The notes beneath the pieces are model-generated. The model was not told the DNA's origin. It saw nothing but the letters and a program-made list of their open reading frames with translations, and made no database searches. Both the position numbers and the translations under genes were made by a program. From an uncultured Desulfatitalea sp. (GTDB taxonomy: Bacteria > Desulfobacterota > Desulfobacteria > Desulfobacterales > Desulfosarcinaceae), in assembly GCA_937868765.1 (NCBI GenBank), contig CALMNL010000004.1, forward strand, positions 186,001-250,000: 64,000 nt of DNA, in the 5' to 3' direction. This document shows, in pieces, positions 17,981-26,300 of this stretch; positions within the stretch are counted from its first letter, which is position 1; each line of letters begins with the position of its first letter.

Positions 17981-18478
17981 ATGAGCCAAAAGAAGAATCA
18001 AAACGCCCCTTCAATCCTCATCGACATGATCATGGACATTCCGTTCTTTGCCATGCTCGACAGCCTGGAACTGGCCGTGGTCGCCAAGCACATGAATTAT
18101 TACGAAATAGTCGGAGGAGAGACCTTGTTTCGCGAGGGGGATCCGGGAGATTCCGTCTGTTTCGTGGTCAAGGGGGCACTCGACGTTTACAAGCAGGCCT
18201 CCACAACGGGGAAGCCGGTGCACCTGGCAACGGTCACCAAACACAAATCCATCGGCGAGATGGCAGTCATCGACGAATACACGCGCTCGGCCACGGTCAA
18301 GGCCCGCAGCGACGCGGGCATCGTGGCGCTGACCAAGAGCGGGTTCAATGCCATACTCGACGAAAATCCCAAGGTAGGCGCCGCCATTCTAAAGAAGATC
18401 GCCACCCTGGTGAGCATGAACCTGCGCCGCACCTCGTCCAAGCTGGCCGACTATATGAACGCCCTGCCGATCACCTGA
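17981..18478 (+). CDS. Cyclic-nucleotide-binding (CNB) domain protein without DNA-binding domain
   Basis: A 165-residue protein with one cyclic-nucleotide-binding beta-barrel (about 25-145). It includes GGETLFREGDPGDSVCFVVKGALDVY and the phosphate-binding-cassette region IGEMAVIDEYTRSATVKA. The usual C-terminal winged helix of Crp/Fnr regulators is absent, so it is not a transcription factor by itself. Small proteins like this act by binding partners, and the ligand could be cAMP, c-di-GMP or none. The ATG at 17981 is preceded by GGAG. It is convergent with acetoacetyl-CoA synthetase and divergent from the hybrid kinase, with 26 and 266 bp between. Confidence 0.82.
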   Translation: MSQKKNQNAPSILIDMIMDIPFFAMLDSLELAVVAKHMNYYEIVGGETLFREGDPGDSVCFVVKGALDVYKQASTTGKPVHLATVTKHKSIGEMAVIDEYTRSATVKARSDAGIVALTKSGFNAILDENPKVGAAILKKIATLVSMNLRRTSSKLADYMNALPIT

Positions 18479-18504
18479 TTGCGGTCGCCCGATCCGTTTT
18501 CGTT

Positions 18505-20457
18505 TCAGTCCATTTTGAGCTCTGCGATGGATGCATAGAAGTCCAGCACCTCGGGATTCATCAGCGCATCGCGGTTGCCCACCGGTTGGCCGGCGATGGC
18601 CTTGCGCACGGCCAGTTCCACCTTCTTCATGTTCAGGGTGTAAGGGATGCCCGGCACGGCGATGATCTTGGCCGGCACGTGGCGCGGCGAGGCCTGGGTA
18701 CGGATGATGGCCCGGATCTTCTCCTTGAGCGCGGCATCGAGATCGAAGCCCGGTTTGAGCTTGACGAAGAGCAGCACGCGCACGTCGTTCTTCCAGTCCT
18801 GGCCGATGACGATGCTGTCTTCGATTTCGGCGATCTGCTCGACCTGGCGGTAGATTTCGGCCGTGCCGATGCGCACGCCGCCGGGGTTGAGCGTGGCGTC
18901 CGAGCGCCCGTAGATGGTCACCCCGCCCCGGGCGTTGATCAGGATAAAATCGCCGTGGCGCCAGACGTTGGGATACTTTTCGAAATAGGCGGCGCGGTAT
19001 TTGGCGCCGTCGGGGTCGTCCCAGAAGTATATGGGCATGGAGGGAAATGGCGCGGCGCAGACCAGCTCGCCCTTCTGGTCGATGACCGGGCGGCCCGCTT
19101 CGTCATAGGCCAGCACTTTCATGCCCAGGCCGCGGCCCTGCAGTTCGCCGGCATGGACCGGGGAAAGGGGATTGCCCAGGGCGAAGCAGCCGTTGAGATC
19201 CGATCCGCCGGAGATCGAGGCCAGCTGAAGATCCTGCTTGATGGACGCATAGACGTATTCGAAGTTCTCCTCGGTCAGGGGCGAACCGGTGGAAAGGATG
19301 GCACGCAGCGCCGGCAGCTTGAACCGCTCGCCGATGGCCGCGCCCATGTTCTGCAGGGCGCCGATGTAGCCCGCGCTGGTGCCGAAGACGGTGATGCCCT
19401 CCTCTTGGGCCATGCGCCAGAGCGCCTCGGCGTCGGGATGGAAGGGATTGCCGTCGTAAAGCACCACCGTGGCCCCCACGGCCAGGGCGCTGACCAACCA
19501 GTTCCACATCATCCAGCCGCAGGAGGTGTAGTAGAAGATCGTGTCCTCGCGCCGCAGGTCGGTGTGCAGGATCATCTCCTTGAGCTGGTTGAGCAGCACG
19601 CCGCCCCCGCTCTGCACCATGCATTTGGGCAGTCCCGTAGTGCCCGAAGAGTACATGATGTACAGGGGGTGGCTGAAGGGTACGGCCGCAAAGGGGATCT
19701 CGCGGTCGGTGCCGGCGGCGAAATCGTCCAGCAGCACGGCATTGGGGATGGCACCGATCTCGGGGGCCGCCGTCAGGTGGGGCACCACCACCACCTTTTC
19801 GATGGAGGGCAACCGCTTGAGCATCTCGCCGATGCGTTCCAGGCAGTCGAAAGGCCGGCCCTTGAACATGTATCCGTCGGCGGTGAAGAGCACCCGCGGC
19901 GCGGTCTGGCCGAAGCGGTCCAGCACGCCGCGGATGCCGAAATCGGGCGAGCACGAGGACCACACCGCCCCCAGGGCGGTGGCCGCCAGCATGGCGATCA
20001 CCGTCTCGGCGATGTTGGGCATGAAGCCCACCACCCGGTCGCCGGGCTGGATGCCGTGGGCCTTCAGGGCCCAGGCCAGGTTGCGCACCCTTTCGTGCAG
20101 TTGGGCATAGGTGAGGCGCACCGGCCCGCGGTTTTCGCAGCGCGACACCAGGGCGATCCGTTCGTCCCGAAAGCGCAGCAGGTTTTCGGCGAAATTGAGG
20201 GTGGCGCCCTCGAACCAGCGGGCGCCGGGCATCTTGCCCGGGTCGTCGATCACCGCGCGGTAGGGGCTATGCAAGCGGATCCCGGAAAAGGAGAGAAAAG
20301 ACTCCCAGAAATCGGGGATCTGCTCCACCGACCATTGGTACAGTTCGCTGTAGGTTTGCAGTTTCAAATGGAAACGCCGGTTGACGGCCTCCATGAATGC
20401 CGCCATGTTCGATGCGGCGGCCCGCTGCGCAGAAGGCGCCCAAAGCTGTCGACCCAT
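18505..20457 (-). CDS. acsA: Acetoacetyl-CoA synthetase
   Basis: A 650-residue adenylate-forming ligase matching acetoacetyl-CoA synthetase (acetoacetate-CoA ligase) in length and in the acetyl-CoA-synthetase-like N-terminal domain. It has the AMP-binding P-loop YSSGTTGLPK (about 268-277), SPDFGIRGVLDRF, the acetoacetyl-specific-looking YTSCGWMMWNW, and the C-terminal NPGGVRIGTAEIYRQVEQI hinge. The start at 20457 (MGRQLW) has a perfect AGGAGG site, and residues read upstream of it are not part of the family. It activates acetoacetate with ATP and CoA, linking ketone-body-like acids to acetoacetyl-CoA, which the nearby hbd and crotonase enzymes can use. aacS is a synonym. Confidence 0.9.
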   Translation of the reverse strand: MGRQLWAPSAQRAAASNMAAFMEAVNRRFHLKLQTYSELYQWSVEQIPDFWESFLSFSGIRLHSPYRAVIDDPGKMPGARWFEGATLNFAENLLRFRDERIALVSRCENRGPVRLTYAQLHERVRNLAWALKAHGIQPGDRVVGFMPNIAETVIAMLAATALGAVWSSCSPDFGIRGVLDRFGQTAPRVLFTADGYMFKGRPFDCLERIGEMLKRLPSIEKVVVVPHLTAAPEIGAIPNAVLLDDFAAGTDREIPFAAVPFSHPLYIMYSSGTTGLPKCMVQSGGGVLLNQLKEMILHTDLRREDTIFYYTSCGWMMWNWLVSALAVGATVVLYDGNPFHPDAEALWRMAQEEGITVFGTSAGYIGALQNMGAAIGERFKLPALRAILSTGSPLTEENFEYVYASIKQDLQLASISGGSDLNGCFALGNPLSPVHAGELQGRGLGMKVLAYDEAGRPVIDQKGELVCAAPFPSMPIYFWDDPDGAKYRAAYFEKYPNVWRHGDFILINARGGVTIYGRSDATLNPGGVRIGTAEIYRQVEQIAEIEDSIVIGQDWKNDVRVLLFVKLKPGFDLDAALKEKIRAIIRTQASPRHVPAKIIAVPGIPYTLNMKKVELAVRKAIAGQPVGNRDALMNPEVLDFYASIAELKMD

Positions 20458-20667
20458 GTAACCTCCTTGGAAAGGTTTCGGTCCATCCTCCAAATTGAAA
20501 GCGATGGTTTGATAATTCCCCAAATCCCATGACCGGGCAAGCTTTTTCCCACTCACACGCAACGCTTGCATGGATCACGCCTCGCTGCCGGCGACCGAAT
20601 TGATGCATTCCAACCGCGAAGCGCCTCAATCAACTGAGGATTTTGATGGCTGCGTTTTAACAGCCGG

Positions 20668-21153
20668 TCAATCCCGGCGGCGCAAGGTGCTTTGGAGGCT
20701 CTGCACGTGGCTGCCGGCCGACTCGAGCACGATGGTCTCCAGGAGCTGCCGCACGGTGAGCTTGCCGCCGAAGGCCGGCAATTCGGCGTCTCGCTCCAAC
20801 TCGGCGTCGCTGAGGCCGGCCACGTAGTCGACAAGGGCGCGGCCATTTTTCTCCAGAATGGCCTGCACCTCCTGCTTGGTGCAATCGGCATGTTTGACCG
20901 CCTGGGCTTCGTTGCGGGCCAGGATCGCCTCCTCTTTCACTTCCGGCAACGGTTGGCCGGCAACCATCATTTTGGCCAGCTCCACGATGCGGTAGTGTGT
21001 GGCCCCCACGTGGCGGGCAACCACGCCGACGCTCCACTTCTCACTCTCGGTGGGACGGCGCCAGCCCTCGTCGTCGGCGGCGGTCACCAATGCGATGAGA
21101 TGATCGTTGAGCGCTTTCAGCTGTCGGGCCAGTTCTTGGGCGCGCGTGCGCAT
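20668..21153 (-). CDS. DinB/maleylpyruvate isomerase-like four-helix protein
   Basis: A 161-residue protein of the DinB/MDMPI superfamily, which are metal-binding four-helix bundles. The metal-ligand pattern seems present: a histidine in VGVVARHVGATH near residue 48 and another in SAGSHVQSL near the C-terminus. Members include thiol-dependent transferases and many uncharacterised stress proteins. No function can be assigned. It is followed by a GDPD gene on the same strand, but they read as separate units with about 45 bp between. Confidence 0.7.
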   Translation of the reverse strand: MRTRAQELARQLKALNDHLIALVTAADDEGWRRPTESEKWSVGVVARHVGATHYRIVELAKMMVAGQPLPEVKEEAILARNEAQAVKHADCTKQEVQAILEKNGRALVDYVAGLSDAELERDAELPAFGGKLTVRQLLETIVLESAGSHVQSLQSTLRRRD

Positions 21154-21198
21154 GGGCTCCTCCCTTCATTGGCGATGGTCGATGGGACGTTGACCCGG

Positions 21199-21999
21199 TT
21201 ATTGGCGTTCGCGGCGGATGATGGCCTGCAATCGGGCCGCGTGGTTGGAAAAGATGAAATCCACGTTGCGGTTCACTTCACGGAACAAACTATTGGCCGA
21301 TTTGGGATAAGCGGTGCCCACCGTTTGTCCCATGCGGTGATGGGCACGCACCTGGTGGCCGCGCAGCAAGGCATAATGGGTGCAAAGACCGCCCCATCCC
21401 GCTTGACGCACCCAATGGCTGAGGGCATCCGGCCAGTTGAAGGCGATGGCCAGCCGGCTGGAATCGGGAAAGCCCGCGATGGCCATGAGGATTTCGGGGC
21501 GCAGGGCCATGAAGTGGAAGTGGTCGCAGGGGATCAGCCCGGCCAGCGCCTCCTGCAGGCTGCGGCTCTGGTCCCCGGCCTCCGGCCAGGCGCAGGCCTT
21601 GATTTCGATCATCAAATGCAGGCGCCGGCCGTAGCGCGCCGCCACCTCGGCCAGGGAGGGCACCTCCGGGGCCTTTCGCCGCAGTTCGGCAAAGGTCAGC
21701 GAGGCCACCTCCCGGGGCACCTGGTGCACCCGCAGCAGATCCGGATCATGGGCCACCACCGGTACCCGGTCAGCGGTCCAGCGCACATCCAGTTCGATAC
21801 CCCACACCCCTGCTGCCGCGGCCCGGTCAAAGGCCTCGAGGGTATTCTCCTTTATCCGGCCGTCGTCGCACTCACCCCGGTGGGCGATGATCCGGGCCGC
21901 CTGCAATGCCGCCGGGACAGGCACCGGCCGGGGCCAGCGGGCGAACAGGCCATCCATGAGCGCCAGGAAAGCACCCTCGATCAGACGTGGCACGGGCAT
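21199..21999 (-). CDS. Glycerophosphodiester phosphodiesterase family protein
   Basis: A 266-residue GDPD-family TIM barrel that would hydrolyse glycerophosphodiesters to sn-glycerol-3-phosphate and an alcohol. Catalytic elements are visible in order: IIAHRGE (His about 41), KENTLEAF, GIELDVRWTAD (metal Glu/Asp), PVVAHDPDL (second catalytic His) and LMIEIKA. There is no signal peptide, so it acts in the cytoplasm. It starts 13 bp after the stop of the UspA gene and lacks a good ribosome-binding site, which suggests coupling. The C-terminal part is shorter than in GlpQ, fitting UgpQ-like enzymes. Confidence 0.87.
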   Translation of the reverse strand: MPVPRLIEGAFLALMDGLFARWPRPVPVPAALQAARIIAHRGECDDGRIKENTLEAFDRAAAAGVWGIELDVRWTADRVPVVAHDPDLLRVHQVPREVASLTFAELRRKAPEVPSLAEVAARYGRRLHLMIEIKACAWPEAGDQSRSLQEALAGLIPCDHFHFMALRPEILMAIAGFPDSSRLAIAFNWPDALSHWVRQAGWGGLCTHYALLRGHQVRAHHRMGQTVGTAYPKSANSLFREVNRNVDFIFSNHAARLQAIIRRERQ

Positions 22000-22012
22000 A
22001 AAATAATGACCG

Positions 22013-22483
22013 CTAGTTGACGATCAGCACGGAGATATCCTTGGCACCGTTGAACACTTTCTGGGCCGTGCTGCCCATGAAGAAATCCTTGACGGCGGAG
22101 ATGCCCTTTCGGCCGATGACGACCAGGTCGTAGCCCTTTTCGGATTCGGCCAGGATATCCCTGGCCACGCCATGTTTCTTGTCTTCGATCTTGATCGCTA
22201 CCTGATCCGCCGGAAAACCGGCCACGACAAGGAGGTCCTTCGCTTTTTTCAGGGCCGCGTTCACCAGCTCGCGCTTCTTGTTTTCCAGGACGCAGAAACT
22301 GGCCTGTTGCGATTTGAAGATAGGGGTCAGTTCGGGGCTGTCCATTTTACAGAGGGCCGCCGTGTCCAGCATGACGCAGAAAAGGGTCACTTGATTACTG
22401 GTGGCAAAGCGTTTGGCGACAAAGGCAACGGCGCGTTGGGCATTTTCCGAATCGTCGATGGCGATCAATATCTTTTGCGGCAT
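22013..22483 (-). CDS. Universal stress protein UspA family
   Basis: A 156-residue Usp-domain protein. It opens KILIAIDDSENAQRAV, and the C-terminal ATP-binding signature is VIGRKGISAVKDFFMGSTAQ, fitting the G-2x-G-9x-G(S/T) rule of ATP-binding Usp proteins. GGGAGGAG precedes the ATG at 22483. It is divergent from the HAD gene and upstream of the GDPD gene. Its likely role is a soluble stress or starvation factor; the stimulus is unknown. Confidence 0.9.
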   Translation of the reverse strand: MPQKILIAIDDSENAQRAVAFVAKRFATSNQVTLFCVMLDTAALCKMDSPELTPIFKSQQASFCVLENKKRELVNAALKKAKDLLVVAGFPADQVAIKIEDKKHGVARDILAESEKGYDLVVIGRKGISAVKDFFMGSTAQKVFNGAKDISVLIVN

Positions 22484-22670
22484 ATCTCCTCCCTTGGGTC
22501 ATCCTGGATTGGAAAGTGCGGCGAACGGGCGCCGCAGCGTGATGCTTTTTCTTATACAGGGGAGTGCGGGAAGTCCATATTTTTTTATGGACCGCCGACA
22601 GGGCCTGGTTTATGAAAATCAAACGTGCTTCAAAAGCCTTTTTTACTTCATTCACCTGCGAAAGGCACTC

Positions 22671-23279
22671 ATGGCCGCCCCCCCTTGCATCCGAGCGGTA
22701 CTCTTCGACTTCGACGGCACCCTTACCCTGCCGGGGGCTCTGGATTTCCCGGCCATCAAAAAGGACTTGGGCTGCCCCCCCGATCTGGCCCTGTTGGAGT
22801 TCATCGCCGCCATCCCATCGTCGGCACATCGCCGGGCCGCCCAGGCGCGTCTGGATTTTTTCGAGACCCAGGCCGCCCGGTGTTCCCAGCCCAATGCAGG
22901 CGCCCAGGAGCTGGTGGCCTGGCTCAGGCAACGCGGGGTGCGCGTAGCCATCCTCACCCGCAACAGTCGGGCATCGGTGCTGTGCGCCCTGGAAAATTTC
23001 AACCCGCTGTCCGCCGGCAGTTTCGACCTGATCGTCACCCGGGACGATCCGGTGGCGCCCAAACCCAGCGGCGAAGGGGTGTTGTACGCAGCCGGGCTGC
23101 TGGGGGTCGCTCCGGCCGAAATGGTCATGGTGGGCGACTTCATCTTCGACTGCCAGGCCGGTCGCGCGGCCGGTGCCCGAACGGTGCTGCTCGATCCCCA
23201 CGACGACCCGCACCTGGCCGACGCCGGCTGCGATCACCGCATCCGCCATCTGGCCGAGCTGAAATCATTGCTGTGCTGA
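22671..23279 (+). CDS. HAD-superfamily hydrolase (phosphoglycolate phosphatase-like)
   Basis: A 202-residue HAD phosphatase. Motif I is LFDFDGTLT (nucleophile Asp about 13), motif II lies in VAILTRNSR, motif III is the lysine of APKPSGEG, and motif IV is MVGDFIFDCQAG. A small helical cap separates motifs I and II, as in Gph-like enzymes. The start at 22671 (MAAPPC) was chosen because AAAGG precedes it and the domain begins at once; the longer frame runs antisense into the UspA gene. The substrate is unknown. It is 110 bp upstream of the giant kinase gene. Confidence 0.85.
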   Translation: MAAPPCIRAVLFDFDGTLTLPGALDFPAIKKDLGCPPDLALLEFIAAIPSSAHRRAAQARLDFFETQAARCSQPNAGAQELVAWLRQRGVRVAILTRNSRASVLCALENFNPLSAGSFDLIVTRDDPVAPKPSGEGVLYAAGLLGVAPAEMVMVGDFIFDCQAGRAAGARTVLLDPHDDPHLADAGCDHRIRHLAELKSLLC

Positions 23280-23389
23280 AGGCTTGCCTCCCATCCGGTG
23301 ACGGGCCCGTTATCAAAACTAAAGCCGCCAATCGGCCAAACCGATAAGAAGGAGGGAAACTGCCCATTTCTTACCGGAAGGATGTCGGC

Positions 23390-26300
23390 ATGATTGCAGG
23401 GACGGCGGTCGATGAAGCGGTGGCGCGGGATAGTTTTCCCGGCTACGAAGTGGATGCGGTTGTTTTTTATGGCGATCCGAGCCGAATTTTCCGGGCCCGG
23501 CGCCGTTCCAACGGCATGCCCGTGATGCTCAAAACCCTGCGCGATGAACGCATCGCGCGGGAAGCGGCTGCTTTGCTCAAGCATGAATTCGAGGTGGCCC
23601 GGCGGCTCAATGTGTCCAATGTGATCCGGGTGTTTGCCCTGGAGCGCTACAACAACCTGCCGGTCATCGAGCTGGAGGATTTCGGCGGCGACTCCCTGGA
23701 CAACATCGGCCGCCTGCGCCGCTTCGGCATCGAGGAACTGCTGGGCATCGCCATCCAGTTGTGCCAGGGTTTGAGCGAAATCCACGCGGCCAACATCATT
23801 CACAAGGATATCAACCCTTCCAACATCGTGTATAACCCTTCGACGGGGGTGGCCAAGATCATCGACTTCGGCATCTCCACCTGCCTCACCCGGGAACAGG
23901 CCGCATTGGCCAGTCCGGAGGTGTTCGAGGGCAGCCTGCCCTACATCTCCCCCGAGCAGACCGGCCGCATGAACCGCTCCATCGATTACCGCACCGACTT
24001 CTACTCGCTGGGGGTAACCCTCTACGAACTGCTCACGGGGCGACCGCTGTTCATCGTCAGCGAACCCATCGAGTGGTTCCACTGCCATATCGCCAAACAG
24101 CCGGTGCCGCCGGAGCAGATCGATCCCGCCATTCCCGGCCCGGTCTCCGATATCGTCATGAAGCTGCTGGCCAAAACCGCCGAGGATCGCTACCAGAGTG
24201 CACATGGCATTCAGCACGATCTGCGGCGCTGCCTCGACGCGTGGCGCAAAACCGGCACCATCCAACGTTTCCAGCTGGCCGGCCAGGATCTGTCCGAGCG
24301 CTTCCAGATCCCCCAGCGCCTGTACGGCCGCGAGAGCGAGGTGGCCCAACTGCTGATGAACTTCGAGCGTGTGGGACGCGGCGGCAGCAAGATGATCCTG
24401 GTGTCGGGATATTCGGGCATCGGCAAGACCTGCCTGATCAAGGAGATTTACAAACCCATCACCGAGCGCCGGGGCCACTTCGTGGCCGGCAAATTCGACC
24501 AGTTGCACCGCAACATGCCTTACAGCGCCCTGGCTGCGGCCCTGCGCGACCTGGTGCGCCAACTGCTGACCGAGTCCGAAGAGCGTCTGGCCGCCTGGCG
24601 GGACAGAATTATCGAAGCAGTGGGTGCCAACGGCCAGTTGATGGTGGATCTGATTCGTGAGCTGACGCTGATCATCGGTCCCCAGCCGAGCCTCCCCCAG
24701 CTCCCGCCTCTGGAGGCCGAGCATCGGTTCCACCGCGTCTTCCTGCGTTTCATCCAGGTCTTCTGCCGGTCCGAACATCCCCTGGCGATTTTCCTGGACG
24801 ACCTGCAGTGGGTCGACAACGCCAGCATGCGGTTGCTCGACCTGCTGCACAGCGGCGCGTCGGGCATCCGCCATCTGCTGCTCATCGGGGCTTACCGTGA
24901 CAACGAGGTCCAGGCCGGTCACCCGGTGGCGCTCTGGCTCAAGGAGATTCGCACCCAGGAGCGTCCGCCCGACGAGATTCGCTTGCGGCCCTTGAGCATC
25001 GAGCATTTGACCAGCATGCTGGCCGACACCTTCGGCGTCGACCGGACCGGTGTCGAAAGCCTGGCGGAGGTGGTCGACCAGAAGACCGCCGGCAATCCCT
25101 TTTTCACCGAAGAATTTCTCAAGGCCATGCACCAGCAGGGGTTGATCGCCTTCTCCCGGACCCTGAACCGCTGGACCTGGGATGTGGCCGGCATCCGATC
25201 CCAGAAAATCACCGACAACGTGGTCGATCTGATGACCATCAAGCTCCAGCGGTTGGCGTCACAGACCCGCAAGTTGCTCGAACTGGGCGCCTGCATCGGT
25301 TTCCGCTTCCCCTTGCGCGAACTGGCCGTGGTCTCGGAAGAGAAGCCTACGCTGGTGGCCCTGCGGTTGCGGCCGGCCATCGACGAAGGCCTGATCGCTC
25401 CCATCGGCGACGCCTACCAGTTGATCGAACTGGAACAGACGCCGGAGCTCGGCGATGTGACCGTGGAATTCGCCTTTGCCCACGACCGCATCCACCAGGC
25501 GGCCTATGCCCTGCTGGACCATGCCGGCCGCCGCGAGACCCACCTGAAGATCGGACGCCTGCTGTGGCAGTGCCTGCCCGAGCCCCGGCAAAACGAGCAC
25601 CTGTTCGAAATCGCCAATCACATGGATCTGGGCCTGGAACTCATCGACGACCCCGGCGAGCGCGTGGCCTTGAGCCGTCTGAACCTGGCCGCCGGCCGGC
25701 GTGCCAAGAGCGCCAACGCCTACTCGCAGGCCCTGGCGTACTTCCAGATGGCCATGGCACTGCTGGACGACGACGACTGGAAGACCGACTACCAGCTGGT
25801 CCTGGAAATTCATGCCGAAGCCGCCGAAGCCGCATACCTCGCCGGCGCCTATGAGGTCATGGACGAGCTGATCGATACCGGCCTGACCCGCGCCCGGGAA
25901 TTGCTGGATAAAATCAAATTCTACCTGGTGCAAATCTCGGCCTGCATGGCGCGCGGCCGGCTGCTGGAAGCCATCGATCTGGCCAAGCCGGTAATGGCTC
26001 AACTGGGCCACCCCTACCCGGCCAGACCGACCAAAAGGCACATCCTCGCCAAGCTGATCCAGCTCAAGTGGTGCCTGCGCAACAAGCGTATGGACGACCT
26101 GCGCAATCTGCCCGAGATGACCGATCCCCGCCACCGGGCCGCCATGAGCATCGGCGCACGCATCGGCGGGGCAGCCATGTTCGCCCAGTCCGGCCTGCTC
26201 CCCCTGCTGATCCTGCAAGGCGCCAAAATCTCCGTGGAGCAAGGCCATGCGCCCGAATCGCTGACCACCTATGCGGCCCTGGGCATGATCTTCGCCGAAG

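Noticed and set aside
17908-20532. 874-codon plus-strand frame.
   Set aside because: It runs out of frame through the cyclic-nucleotide-binding gene and antisense through acetoacetyl-CoA synthetase.
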